Notes: generated by a model from the sequence alone, not told the origin. Positions 46,125 to 58,114 are shown, numbered from the stretch's first letter. The stretch: 64,000 nucleotides of DNA from Coprinellus micaceus (GCA_951394405.1 OX596334.1:5394001-5458000), one strand, 5' to 3'. Translations and numbers: made by a program.

Positions 46125-47490
46125 TCAAGACATCTGAGGTCCGTTAATCCTGGCGATCGCGTCATGCATCTCATCGTAATGAGAGGGCCACTTTTCCATA
46201 TCCGAGGTGCGTGCAGCGGGAGAACCTAAGTCGTCCGAGGTCGCTCCACCGGAACTTGTATTCTCAGTATCCCCCACTTCCCCCGAATCATCGGTATCGC
46301 AGGAGCCAATGCTTTCCTCTTCACCCTCCCAGTCTTGGATTTGCGAAACGGGATGATCTTCAGAGTCGGAGCCAGACTCGTTGGCTGCCCGATCGTTGGA
46401 ACATGGGGTGACATTGCCTTTAGTCCCGGAAACGCGATCGACGTTTGAACCGCCGAATAATAGTTGTGGGATGGTGGGTAGAGTATCGTCCGAGGAGAGG
46501 GTTCCGAACGCGTTCTCGGATTTCGGGGAGCCGTAGTGAGCGCCTGACACGTCAGTGAGCACGTAGTCCGAGGACTCATACCCATCTTCATCCCACTCAA
46601 GGCTGTTCCTTCCGGTCCTGGCTGCACTTGCTGCATGCCTCGTACGAATTGGTATCGCGCGGATTGGATTCTGAGCAGGATTATCGCCGATTAGTGTGGA
46701 TAGATGGGCGTGGATGTATTCGCGGCGACGGTGCTGGTGCTGAGAGTGACGATACGGATGGTGGCGGGGGGGGTCGTCGGCACGAGAAGGGTGAATATCT
46801 GGAGACCGGCATCGGTGGTTGAGAGCGTAGTGCTGACGAAATTGGACTTGTTTACAGCCGAGGCACTGGACGAAAGTACTCCAGAAGACGTCTTCGGACA
46901 TTCCGAGCATGAGATTGGCTACGGTCTTCGCCTTCACGGCCTTCACCTCTTCTGGGTCGACAGACTGTAGTCCTGGGTTGACAGAGAAAGTCAGCTTTTC
47001 CCGTCATATTCGGCTGGGCTTCGGAGACTGACCACCAATGCGACCTCGAGCAACGACATCGGGCATAATTTGGAAAAGGCCGTCCCCTCGACGATACGCC
47101 TTCCCAACGTCCGATACATGCACCAGGCGATCGAGGGCGAGCGGTTTAGCTGCGGGAAGTGGGTTCTTAGTATATAGCGTGACAATCTCCAGACGCAAGG
47201 TTCAACGGACCTCTCAGGCGATGGATCTCCTCTCTCAAGTTGGGCAAGGGGTAAAATCACTCAAGACATACTAAAATCTTGATTTTAGTATCATTTTGCC
47301 AATGAGTGTAACACCCGTCGACTCACAAAAGAAACCGCAGCGGCGTTTCGCACAGATTGCGACATATTCGCCATTCAGAACAGATTGGTTTCCCTCCTCA
47401 CCCGCATTGCCGACCTCGACTATCCCAATCTCTGCCTCGGTGTATCCTTTACTCTCGAGGAACGCGCATAGGCAGCTCGGTCCACGAAAC
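46125..47490 (-). CDS. Orphan Cys/His-containing protein of a mushroom-type family
   Basis: The 3' exon (46125-46972) begins after an intron (46973-47032, GTCAGT donor) and encodes SVDPEEVKAVKAKTVANLML, then DVFWSTFVQCLGCKQV and HYALNHRC, a C-x2-C...H-x4-C arrangement that may bind a metal. The C-terminal half is acidic and disordered (SDSEDHPVSQIQDWEGEEES). The preceding exon gives KPLALDRLVHVSDVGKAYRR and GDGLFQIMPDVV. Further upstream, GYTEAEIGIVEVGNAGEEGN and GEYVAICAKRRCGFF are on the same strand. The splice between 47200 and 47330 is unresolved and the start codon is not fixed. The layout recalls uncharacterised Agaricomycete proteins with a CxxC core. The function is unknown. Confidence 0.55.
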
Positions 47491-47499
47491 TCGTGCGAG

Positions 47500-48920
47500 C
47501 GCCTGTGAGCCTCGAGCTGGTTAGGCGGGACTCGTTCCTCCGTGACCGAGTGGATAGGCCTGTCGACAAGACCCTTGATCAGCGCTTGTTCTACGAGTGG
47601 TTGAGGAAACATGGGGACTCACCATCCATATTCAACCAACCCTCTGGTATTTGCGTCGAAATGAAGCATAGCTGGGTCTTGAGTCGACGTTTGGATGTGT
47701 TGGCTTTCGATTTGGCGAATGAAGTGCGACAATACTATGGTAGGATCTGCGAACTGCGTGTGTGGAGGGGATAGAAACGCCATGGCTGCAGCGCTGTATT
47801 GGGGTAGTGAGCCAGGAGTTATATGTGCAAGGGTCTGGTAGCTTCATGATTGCGACGACATCGCTGAAATATATAGTCTTCAGGCTCGCACCCGTTATCT
47901 TGTCACGTTACCGTTCAACACTACTTCAAGTTATCCATACCCCGTTCTAGTATCTCAAAAGATATCGAACCGACTCAGTTCCTGGATCCACAGAGGGGGT
48001 CCGACTCCACGAAGATCAATCAATGAGTACGACACTGATGCGCCTCAAGATGGGCGTCTATTGTTGAAACGGGTGTGGTGGGAACACCTACGACGGGTTC
48101 CCGCAAAACCGACAGGTTTCCCTGAGTCAGAACAATAAGCATCCCATCATGAAACTACTCGACCCTCCGGCGCAGCTGACGGTCGCCCTAGAGCTCGCAT
48201 GGTGTGGAACGATGTGGACAATAAGAAAACATCATCGTGCGAGCCAAGACTGCTCCGCCCAGCGTCCTAACAATTGAGGCGAAGCTTTCGACGGCCGGCC
48301 GCAGGGATCGATATGTCCCTGAACCAATGCGAGCTGCGACGAGCTTCAATCGAGCCGGGTTCTGCTCGCAGTTCAACAACGTCCCTTGGCTCGCTTTCCA
48401 ACAGACCCGGCATACGATCGTGACTACAACTTGGGATGCAATAAATTGGGGACAACACGGCGCCCACCTCTGCGTGTCGTTTCCTTCTGAGCACCCTGGT
48501 GCCTTCGCCCCGATAACGATATCACGATCTGCCTAGTCCGACACGACGGTCGCCGCTTCACACAAAGTGACATCGGTAGCCCGAAATAACTTCTGATATT
48601 CCCAATATGGTGTGAGTGGTATGATCGACATGCGCGACTCTCGGAGGAGGAGTTCAATGGCTCACGTCCTTCGAAACTTTTCCAACATGCCCACTGGCAG
48701 AGCTACATAACTGGGCTGAGGGCGAGGAAGTGTATTGAGGAGAAATGCGAGGAAGAGTACTATTGAAATAATCACTGGTTGTACTAGTGGGGACCTAGGC
48801 CGTATTGTAATCGAAGAAAATGTGATGAAAGGCGGTGGTGGCCCATCATAAGGGTTGGGAGCAGCGTTCGCTGATGAATCGACCCTGTATTCAGGATCTC
48901 GCCCAATCCAAGTGGGTAAG
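47500..48920. other. About 1.4 kb without a supported gene
   Basis: Open frames here are short and conflict on the two strands. The plus-strand frame 47493-47774 contains KTLDQRLFYEWLRKHGD, but it overlaps the 5' side of the minus-strand gene and has no recognised domain. Confidence 0.35.
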
Positions 48921-48926
48921 CGGTAG

Positions 48927-50534
48927 CTAGCCTTCCGTGGCGGGTTGGGAGGGCCCCGCCTCGGGGGACGTATCCTTGGCTGCAGAGCCTTCTCGCATCT
49001 GTCGGCGACGCTCTTTAATCTTCACTATCACCGAGTCTTGGTGAACAGCACGAGCATCATTAATATGGACCGGGAAAATTTGCCTGTGGTGTCACAGTCA
49101 GTGCAAGGACTTGCGTTTGTAAGAAGGGAGCTTGGAAGATGGGGAAATATACTGACTGGTTCCACCAATTCAGGAGGTTGTTAACCTCCTCGCACTCCTC
49201 TGGGTCTTCCAGCAAGTTGATAACGAGGTGGTAAAAATATTCTGAATCCGTGATGGTGTCGGTACGAGAGAATGAGACAGTGGAGCTCAGGCTGAAACGA
49301 ATCTGGAGATACGGTGGACGCGACTGTTGAGAAAAGAGAAATTCAATGAAAGGATTGGCTCACTTGTGTGGTGACATAAGCGATGGAGGCAACTGTAACG
49401 GACTTCATACCGTGGAGCCTTGCGTTACCGGAGCGAGTCGCGCGATTGCCATCCAAGGTCTGCCCCACTGAGCTTGGCGAGGTGAAGACATGCTTATAGG
49501 CCTGGAGCGTATTGTAATTCCATCAAATGGGTAAGAAACCATATCCATAAGCCTAAACTCACGTTAACCATGAAACTGCTGCGCATTAGACCGTCCCAGG
49601 GATTTTCGGGATTGTATTGGTGCCCTCGGTAGAGGAAGCGGGGCCATAAGTCTCCTGAGGGAACGAGCTGCCTGGACTTGAGATCACGGCATATCCTAGG
49701 AAGATCGCGGCGAGTATCAGTATTGCTCAGGTGAGGATAAAGCAATAAGCTCACTTTTGATCGTTCCAGTCGAGGTTGACTGGACAAAGGAGCTCACCTG
49801 TGCGGTTATGGTAGTAACCGCGGTCGGTTTTAACGTTGCGGGAAAGGGGAGGGGATAGGTGGCCATTGTGAGGTGTAATCCAGTCGACGACGGCGGCCTT
49901 CAAAGACTTGGTGTCGTCTGACCTAGCCATAGAGACGCCTTTGGTAAGCTGTGGTCGATATAAGTATGCGGCCACATCTGACATAGCATGGTTGCTCACC
50001 ATGTCAGCGATATAAATCAGCTTGTCGTTCGACGAGGTATTCAGCCTCTCCTCGAGGCCAGGTACAAGCGCCATAAGGGACTGGTATATCCTATGTTCGG
50101 ATTGTTCACTGAAGAGGGGGTTCACTATCAACCTACGATTATTGAGGTGGAGACGAGTGAATATACCTGTCTGAGAGTTCTGCGAGGGTCACCCGTTCCA
50201 GCTCCAGTTGCATCGTCCTCGAAATCCCTTGGGTAAGGAGGGAGTGAACCCTGCAGAACGTCCGTATCGTCCTGCCGAAGTGGCGGCCATAGTGAATTAG
50301 CGGGTCAGATTTCAACCTTGTTGGAGAAGCACTCTCAGTTCCCACAACGGGGCGCATGCATAGTCGTCGGAAAACATACTGTTTGCGTGGCCCTCTGCTG
50401 AAGACGTCGACATTGACATTGCCCTCGGCGGAGTTGCCGAGTGGGCGCTTCTTCCCTGCAGTCGACTCTGAACTCTGAGTGACTGGTGGCTGTTTCTCCT
50501 TGTCCGAGCCGTTGCTTGGTTGAGGTCCTGGCAT
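48927..50534 (-). CDS. DUF6698 family protein (apparently intact)
   Basis: The ATG at 50532-50534 starts a disordered N-terminus (MPGPQPSNGSDKEKQP). After an intron come SDPLIHYGRHFGRTIRTFC, EHRIYQSLMALVPGLEERLN, then MARSDDTKSLKAAVVDWITP, GELLCPVNLDWNDQK and DLWPRFLYRGHQYNPENPW. The C-terminal exons give AYKHVFTSPSSVGQTLDGN, NARLHGMKSVTVASIAYVTT, LSSTVSFSRTDTITDSEYFY and a DPEECEEVNNLLNWWNQ end. A last exon (IFPVHINDARAVHQDS...) stops at TAG 48927-48929. Introns are short with GTGAGC or GTATAT-type donors. This is the canonical DUF6698 block order. The family is abundant in mushrooms, often near transposons, with no known biochemical role. Confidence 0.85.
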
Positions 50535-51202
50535 TTTCACGGATCACGGCGTATAGTTTTGGGGTGGGGAGTCGGAGACGTCGCGAGCCTCCCACCCATA
50601 CTCTGTTCAAAGTATAAAAAAGTCAAGTCCGCTGGGCTCCTTGTGTCATGATATTTTGATGATGTACCACAGAAACCATAGGCGCCGGGCTCCGGTCCCG
50701 CGACTCTCACATCGCGCTAGTAGCAGCGGACAGCGGCCACGCCACGATCATAAGTGAACAACTAAGCGCCAGTGCCACCAGAATCTCGGACTACGGGCTC
50801 CAGCTCGGTTTGACCATCAAATGGGAGAGCCTAACCCGGAGGCCATGAGGCTCATATCAGCCCAATTCGGGTGCCATGAGGCCCACGCCGCGCCTAAATT
50901 AGGTGCGGGCGTCAACTTGAGTGCTAAGGAGACCACATGTATTCCACTCTACCCGCGCCCAAAGAAAACCATCCTGTGCTCGACCTCCCTTTCTGCTTAC
51001 TGGTGATTCAAATTTCGCCCCCCTCCTCCCCTTTTTGTTTGTGGTAGAGTCCAACAGAGCGCCTTGGCAATACCCCAACTTGAAATCCCAAAAGATTCAT
51101 CCCGACGTCCCGCACGTCGTGAACCATCAGTGAGGAAACACGAAGACAATAGCGGTTTCCAACCCGACGGGGAAAGGCGTGAGGAGTCGGGGGTGCTATC
51201 TT

Positions 51203-51244
51203 AGTGAAGACAATTAGCAGCTGGCTCTGCTAATTGTCTTCACT
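51203..51244. repeat. Perfect 18-bp hairpin with 6-nt loop
   Basis: The arms AGTGAAGACAATTAGCAG (51203-51220) and its exact complement (51227-51244) are separated by CTGGCT. It lies about 400 bp upstream of the coiled-coil gene at 51644, in a gene-free stretch. Confidence 0.9.
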
Positions 51245-51643
51245 CTCCTGAGAATTGTTGTAAGCAGGGTCGCGCATCTTACCCCTGGTGGCGTGACTGC
51301 ATTCTTTCACCACCACAACTCCAGCCAATCGGGGTGCGGTAGGGAGCTGAATCGTGGCTTCTGATGGGACGATGGCGCGCCCCTCGAGTCCTCGGTCTGC
51401 ATCATTGTGAGGCGTTGGGTAGCGAACCGAGCCCAAGCTTGGGTCGTGGCGCCCAAGTAGGCATAGCTCGGCATGAGTCTCAGGGTCTGCGGGCACGCGC
51501 TGCATTTAAATCCAATCGAACTTGTCGTCAAAGTCAGAACCACCCCAGTGGCCCCTCCAGCGATCTCTCCCCTTTCTATACAACGCCGGGGGCATCTCCA
51601 TCTCCAACTCGCATCCGAGCCCCAGCTCTACCGCTCTGACACC

Positions 51644-52553
51644 ATGACCCGCGATTCCCTCCCTCCTTCGAAATCAGTCGACCTCCAGATGCCTATGCAT
51701 CTCATGACCGTTCTACCCTTGGCCGGCGGCGGGGGTTACTTGAGCCGTAACAGCACGAAGGAGAACAGGACCTCGACAACATCCTTACCTGTGCCGGGGA
51801 ATCGCCCTGTTAATGTAGAGCCAGACACGGCTCGTAATGCGATGCCGGTCGACGATCGCATCCCGCTGTACAGTGAGTCTAAGCGATGAGTAGAAATGAT
51901 TGGCTTTGACTTACTGTCGTTCTTTGAACGCTCCTTACAGACTCCAGTTTGATCCGCCAGTCAGGAAGCCACACTGACTCGAGGTCTGCTTTCGGAGTTC
52001 CTCCGATGGAACCAAGACTGCCTGTTGGACAAATTGCAGAGGCTGGACATAAGGCGACAAAAGGTATGCCCGGCCTCCTTTCGCTGTTTCCCCTACAAAC
52101 TATTGATCTTTTCACTTCTTGTCAATGCTAGCGATCTACGATTCTCGTGTTGGCCACCGACACTCAATCAGATGCAGCGCAGGTTGGCACCAGGAGCAAG
52201 CCGACATGACAATGGCCCTGAAGGCTCGTATTCTCGCTCTCGAGAGATCGGAGCGACGCCTCAAGTCCCGCCTGCTTGATGAGAAGGAATCCTTGAAAGA
52301 TACCAAGGCAGATGTTCAAGCAGCGCAATACCAGGCCTCGATTCTAGAAGAACGCATCGATAACGAAGTAGAAGCTCAGAAGCAGGTCGTGGCAGAATTG
52401 GAACGGTATCGAGGGTGGTGGCTAAACGAGTATTACTGCTTGAAGGTCGCTTTGCAAATGATTGCTGATCCCGATGATGGTGTCGCAGCAATGCAGGAGT
52501 CCTCTCGTGCACGATACATGATTCACCTGGCCTCACAATCCGATTCTGTGTAG
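51644..52553 (+). CDS. 257-aa coiled-coil protein, three exons
   Basis: Exon 1 is 51644-51872, exon 2 is 51941-52063 and exon 3 is 52132-52553; the introns have GTGAGT and GTATGC donors and TTACAG and TGCTAG acceptors. The spliced frame is open throughout. The N-terminal half is Ser/Pro-rich and disordered. The C-terminal half is a heptad-rich coiled coil (MTMALKARILALERSERRLK, then LEERIDNEVEAQKQVVAELE) ending in WWLNEYYCLKVALQMI and SSRARYMIHLASQSDSV. I recall similar small coiled-coil proteins as an uncharacterised mushroom family, without a function. Confidence 0.7.
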
Positions 52554-52691
52554 TAATTACTCTACGGAATGTATTCCCGAGTCCTCCCAATAACTCATGC
52601 TCAGGGACCTCTGTGACAGCCCTTCGGGTGACCGTTCAACGCTCAGCCGTAGTGTCGGCGACCTAGCGGATTCAGACAGGTTCCAGGAGGC

Positions 52692-53418
52692 AGAGGCTGT
52701 CGTTGTTCCGAGGCATTTTTGACTCGGGTATTATGCACCAGCCGCGAGTGCCAAGCCTGTGAGCCTCCGAGTGCATCAGGCGCGGCCGGGAGTTCCCGTG
52801 ATGGCACTCGGAAACTTCCGTTTCCAGAAATTGATGCCCATTTCAGCAGGTCGCAAGTTCGATTCTGTGCGAACGCATTAGTTTTTCAGGTGTTAAGTTG
52901 CCAGTCGCCGGTTCGATTCCATGCGAATGCATTTCTTTTATGCAGGAATGAAGCTTCAGGTTGCAGGTTCAATTCCTGTGAGCGCATTTCTTTTTTGCTG
53001 GTCCAAAGTTCAATGCTGTAGAAGTATATTCTCTTCTTTTCATACTGTTCCAAATTCAATTGGTGTACACCTGTGTACAATAATCTTTATTCAAGTTCAA
53101 GTATATTTTATTTACATCAAAGTCAGCAAAGTTGCAGGTATGCATCATGTTCCACACTTCTGAGCTCCAAGCCCCTCACACATTATCTTGGGCATGACTG
53201 CACTAGTAAATATAATTTTGGATATATTTTAAATCTTTCATCCAGGCGTACACCACAACTTGATTAGTGACCAAGCAATTTGGTAGGTAGTGTTTGGGTG
53301 TGTTGGCTCCTTCTGTCTGCATCAGCCACTACCACAGGCATGTGTGCAGCCACCCCCAATGTAAGTCAAAAATGCCAAGGTCAAATTGCCATGCGCAGCA
53401 TTGGCCCACTTCCACAAG
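52692..53418 (+). mobile_element. SINE-like repeat, left copy of an inverted pair
   Basis: Nearly identical to the reverse complement of 55132-55852. Starting near TGTTCCGAGGCATTTTTGAC (52704) it carries three successive modules with B-box-like cores: AGTTCGATTC (about 52855), GGTTCGATTC (about 52912) and GGTTCAATTC (about 52967). Each is followed by a GCGAACGCA/GCGAATGCA/GAGCGCA acceptor-like end. The 3' side ends at GTCTATA (53420), lacking 21 bp present in the other copy. Confidence 0.75.
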
Positions 53419-53429
53419 GTCTATACTTT

Positions 53430-54540
53430 GAAATCCAGAAGGCGTACCTCTGCATATGGAAATAAGGGCAGTATATCGGGTGAATGGCCCGGAGTGAGCT
53501 TTGGGCTCAGCAACCATGAGCCAGAGTCCAGGTCTTGGAATCATCGGTACGAGAAATATTGATCGCTGCACTGCTAGATGCAGAGAACTCTACAAATCGG
53601 AAGTTTCGGGTTTGAACTGAACGCTTGGCCCTGCGATCATCCAAGACATCCGGGCACAAGGCGGGCTACTTTTGCGTCATAACTGGCGTAGAAAGCCCGG
53701 AAAACGCAAGGGTATGATGAGGCTGCAACGGGTGCCTGGCAAGGCTCATCACGTCTGAGGCGAACGAAATCGGTGAGGATAGGCCTTGCTATCACAAATA
53801 TCACCGACCATCTTTCGGGAGGACAGGATACCGCAGGGCCTATAAATCGTCCACCACCCCTTGAAACAAATAAGCCACTGAAGGGTACGGCCACGGTTTT
53901 CATCGCGGTGAGTAAGAGGTTCACGCACCGATTCTGATCTTCAGGGCTCGACCCCTTCGTCACGGACAAAGCCCTGAACAGATGCTACAAGGGAAGTCGC
54001 GAGAGCCGAAGCTAGATCTTCGGACTGGGAGAATCGCTCTGGGCTGGAGAGTACGATGTGGAGGCGGATAAAGAACGGAAGTTCGACACTTGCCACAAAC
54101 CTCCATTTCACGGCGCTTATGCGCTTGAAAGTCCGCAGGCATCAGGTGAATCCTCCTTCCTTTTCGGGGTACATCTCTATTGTTCTCGATCCGTGAACAT
54201 CAGCTAGCGATGGGTACGACGTCACAAAGTCGCACAATTATTCCGTGCCTTCGCACGTCAATGCGGTAGGCGTCGACCCAACCAACCTCCAGCAAGAGGC
54301 CTTCTTCCGTTTTCAACTCGAAGACGGTCGTATGGCGGCCATATGGGCCTCATCTGGACTTATCCCCCAGAATCCCCACCGATCAGTGCGGCATCACGGG
54401 ATGTGTGGGTGACGTGTCCGGGTTGAATGGGACGACAGAGGAAGCTTCATTTTCAACTTCCCCTTCTTTTCATTCGTTGCCACTCACAACAAGCCCCTTG
54501 CCTCTCCTCCCCTTCCACAACTGTTCAAGAACCCCCATTT
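53430..54540. other. About 1.1 kb between the left repeat and the enclosed gene, no supported gene
   Basis: Only short conflicting open frames; nothing recognised. Confidence 0.4.
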
Positions 54541-54554
54541 CCTCGCCCCTGAAC

Positions 54555-55078
54555 ATGGCTACGGCGACTATGACTATCCCTTCAGTCTCCGACACCAACT
54601 GCTACAGTTGGTGCGCTAGGTAAATCAATGGCACCCTATCGTTGACCCGCTCGACTCAACAACGCGCCTTGCACGCATCTGTTCAGCTCTGACACGGACC
54701 CATCTCCTGTGGAGGACTCGTCTATCCCACCACCAGCTAACAAAGCGACCTCGAGTCGTCCTACTTACCACGCCATTGTGAGGACGATATGGCGTTTCAA
54801 CCGTGACCGCTTGGCCTATCGGTACGACCCCAACGACAAAGTCAAGCAGGATAAATGGCAAGGCACTCGCAAGAAGATGCAAAGTATCTTAAACCGATAC
54901 TATGACCTCAACCCCATCTCCCGCGATGCGATCGACATCTGCATGGACGTGTGGTCTGTGTTTGGTATGTCACCCCAAATCTCTCGTGAATCGTGATCCA
55001 CTGACTCTGAGGGTTTGCCACCTCGTTTCAGACGTCTGTGTCATGGCGTTTCCCTGTCCCGCTCAGGAGTGCAATTAG
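54555..55078 (+). CDS. 129-aa orphan protein enclosed by the inverted repeats
   Basis: The exons 54555-54619, 54687-54964 and 55032-55078 are joined by introns with GTAAAT and GTATGT donors and TTCAG acceptors; the frame is kept. The product begins MATATMTIPSVSDTNCYSWC. It has a Ser/Pro linker and then a basic helical part (HAIVRTIWRFNRDRLAYRYD, QGTRKKMQSILNRYYDLN, RDAIDICMDVWSVF). The stop TAG is 13 bp before the (ATT)n tail of the right-hand repeat, so the original gene may have been longer and been truncated by the insertion. No family is recognised. Confidence 0.5.
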
Positions 55079-55090
55079 GGCCGGTCCCAG

Positions 55091-55106
55091 TTATTATTAT
55101 TATTAT
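55091..55106 (+). repeat. (ATT)n microsatellite tail of the right SINE-like copy
   Basis: TTATTATTATTATTAT; on the minus strand an (ATA/ATAA) tail follows GTCTATA, as at the 3' end of many SINEs. Confidence 0.7.
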
Positions 55107-55131
55107 AGACCTTTGTAGTACTATGTATCAA

Positions 55132-55852
55132 CTTGTGGAAGTGGGCCAATGCTGCGCATGGCAATTTGACCTTGGCATTTTTGACTTACATTGGGGGTGG
55201 CTGCACACATGCCTGTGGTAGTGGCTGATGCAGACAGAAGGAGCCAACACACCCAAACACTACCTACCAAATTGCTTGGTCACTAATCAAGTTGTGGTGT
55301 ACGCCTGGATGAAAGATTTAAAATATATCCAAAATTATATTTACTAGTGCAGTCATGCCCAAGATAATGTGTGAGGGGCTTGGAGCTCAGAAGTGTGGAA
55401 CATGATGCATACCTGCAACTTTGCTGACTTTGATGTAAATAAAATATACTTGAACTTGAATAAAGATTATTGTACACAGGTGTACACCAATTGAATTTGG
55501 AACAGTATGAAAAGAAGAGAATATACTTCTACAGCATTGAACTTTGGACCAGCAAAAAAGAAATGCGCTCACAGGAATTGAACCTGCAACCTGAAGCTTC
55601 ATTCCTGCATAAAAGAAATGCATTCGCATGGAATCGAACCGGCGACTGGCAACTTAACACCTGAAAAACTAATGCGTTCGCACAGAATCGAACTTGCGAC
55701 CTGCTGAAATGGGCATCAATTTCTGGAAACGGAAGTTTCCGAGTGCCATCACGGGAACTCCCGGCCGCGCCTGATGCACTCGGAGGCTCACAGGCTTGGC
55801 ACTCGCGGCTGGTGCATAATACCCGAGTCAAAAATGCCTCGGAACAGCCTCT
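55132..55852 (-). mobile_element. SINE-like repeat, right copy of an inverted pair
   Basis: Reads on the minus strand from about 55852 to 55132, with its tail extending to 55091. Nearly identical to 52692-53418, including the three tRNA-3'-half-like modules. It retains a 21-bp stretch (TTGATACATAGTACTACAAAG on the minus strand, shown here only in part by its ends TTGATAC and TACAAAG) and an (ATT)n tail missing from the left copy. The left copy has an extra CGTTGT near its 5' end. Confidence 0.75.
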
Positions 55853-55958
55853 CCAGACTTATATACGACCCTAAATTTCCTACCAGAATCAGATCAACTT
55901 GAACCCTTCGCGAATCCCCAATCCAACCTCTCTCACCCACAACTTTCCACTGTCTGCT

Positions 55959-58110
55959 ATGGATCCGCCGTCTTCCTTCACGCTCCCCATCCTCACTACG
56001 GTGATTACGGGCGCTCTTCTAGACGCTCGGAGCGTACGTTTTGCCCTTCCATACTTTCCACATCGCGAGAGTAGCATCCTGACTGTGTTTATCCCTCCTC
56101 CTATCGCAGATTACCATTAGAGCAATGTTCTTGGTCGAACAAGGCGACTCCTACCACACCCAGTTAGCCAGGGTCAGGGTTAACGAGCTCTCTGCCATCG
56201 AGATCGTTCCATTCAGCGCGAATGACACGGCGTGGCTGGCGCTCATCTGTGAGCTTACTGACTTCCAAGAAGCTATCGACTTCTTCGACCCCATCTTAAG
56301 AAACGTCCCCGACGATCAGATCTGCATGTATCTGGGTGGGGCCGCGTTCATACCCCTTGAAATGATCAAGCACGTAGCCACTAGGTGGTGAGTTTTGGGT
56401 GTTCGTCTTACGGGAAATACTGATCTCACTCATATCTGTTTGGATGACGACGATAGCTACGAGCACTACTGCCTGAAGCTTGAAGATCGTCTAGCTGGAC
56501 TCGAAGATGACGATATCATCGCGCCGCCTATCAAAAAGGCCTCACTGATTATCAACAAGTTTATAGCCTCCATTGGTGGGCTCTGTATGGTGGACATCAA
56601 ACACTACTGGGGTTCCCTACACCCAACTTCTCCGGATCCATCGCATGGCAGGGAGGTGCCGGTCATCGTCGCTGAGCCCGCACCAGTCACTGCTGGGTCC
56701 ACGATCAGTGACTCTGAGGGTAACCATGGGGTGGTCGCGTCTCTGGGCTCAGGCCGTTCGATGTCTTCTCTGGTTTTTGTCACTGGCTCGGCGGGCCACA
56801 CTACTTCTGGCCTTGGTCTGCACCCTTGGAGCGCACACTCCTCACCCCTTGCCATCCGGCCGAACCCGCTCCGTGTCGAGACAAGTCCCCCAATCAAGGA
56901 CCCCTCGCACTCCCCTGGAGGAATCGTGTCTTCTTCTCCAAGCGCTGCCCTTGCGAGCTTAAACGCTCAAGGTGATGTCGACCCTAACTCCATCTACGCT
57001 CGTCAAATGCATTCGAGCTCCGTCTCTCACCTCGTCAGTCCTTTCCGCAAATTTTGATTTGCCTGTAAGCTGACATGGCACGATGACTTTTAGGAGAGTC
57101 ACCTCGCGGCAAGCGAGGGCGGCGGGGAGGCTGCTAGCATGAGCGATCAACACCCTGGAGGCTCCACCTTCGACGATCGGCATCCCACCGAAACGTCGTC
57201 CGTTTCCCCGCTCATCCCGCCGAAGAAAGGGCTCGGCGAGTCAGTCGCGAAGCTTTGGAGAGTCGAGGGTAGTAAGAAGAGTAGTAAGGAGGCGGGAAGT
57301 GTGGCTTCTAAGGGAGGGATGTCAGCATTAGGGTTGCTCGACACGACGCGACGTCGCATGGGGCGATCCGACGTTGGTTCTGAATTCTCGAAGGGTCAAC
57401 GATCTCGTGAACCGTCAAACGCGCCGTCCGACTCCAATTTATCTCCTTCACACGATCTCCGTCATCAAACTCCTTCACCTCTTTCCCAGATCCCTGGTCC
57501 GGAGGTGTTCCCTCGTCGACCTCCCACAACCGGCTCTTCTGTCAGAGGGGCACACCCCCCCGATGGCCCATCATCTACCCCCGGCCGAGTCCCCATTATA
57601 GCACGAAATGACGCCGGGTTCTACGAATCCGCTGGGGTTGGGATCGTGAACGCGGACCAGCCCCTCGTCGGCGTCCTGTCCGAGCTCAACGCCTTGACGA
57701 GGTGTCAATTCACGTCTGACACCTTTTGGGCAAACATCTTCCTCCACGCTGGAACATGCAGGCTCAGGATCTACGACGGCTCGCCCCAGGCCGCCGCCAC
57801 CAACCCTTTGACCGCCGATAAGTTCACATTCAAGAAGACTGGGCCTGCCTCGGGCATCATGTCATTCAAGATCATCTGCTATGATGACCTCCATGTTCAC
57901 ACCGGTCTGTCGTGCACGAAGCTCCCGTTTATCTACGACCATCATGTCGACCTGGGTTCCCTTCTGGAGGGAGTGGAAGCTCACGGGGGAGGGCGTGCCA
58001 AATGCATGGCACGGGACGCATCCCGGCAGATCCTTCTCGTGGCGGAGGCCAGGGCGGAGGAGACGGAGCTACTACGTGGAGCGAGGACTCCGCATGGCGC
58101 TGGGGTCTAG
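55959..58110 (+). CDS. 648-aa orphan protein, four exons
   Basis: The exons 55959-56033, 56110-56387, 56457-57033 and 57094-58110 give one open frame. The N-terminus is hydrophobic (FTLPILTTVITGALLDARS), then EQGDSYHTQLARVRVNELSA, DFQEAIDFFDPILRNVPDDQ and a YEHYCLKLEDRLAGLEDDD helix. The middle is long, Ser/Pro-rich and disordered. The C-terminal part (GIVNADQPLVGVLSELNALT, TFWANIFLHAGTCRLRIYDG, FKIICYDDLHVHTG) looks folded and beta-rich. The 3' end is uncertain: alternative frames beyond 57940 are also open, one Gly-rich (GGGQGGGDGATTWS), so a last intron may exist. No known domain is recognised. Confidence 0.55.
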
Positions 58111-58114
58111 TATG

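Noticed and set aside
52692..55852. A single large foldback transposon spanning both arms
   Set aside because: No target duplication was found, the arms differ by indels, and only the right arm has a 3' simple-repeat tail; two independent inverted insertions fit better.
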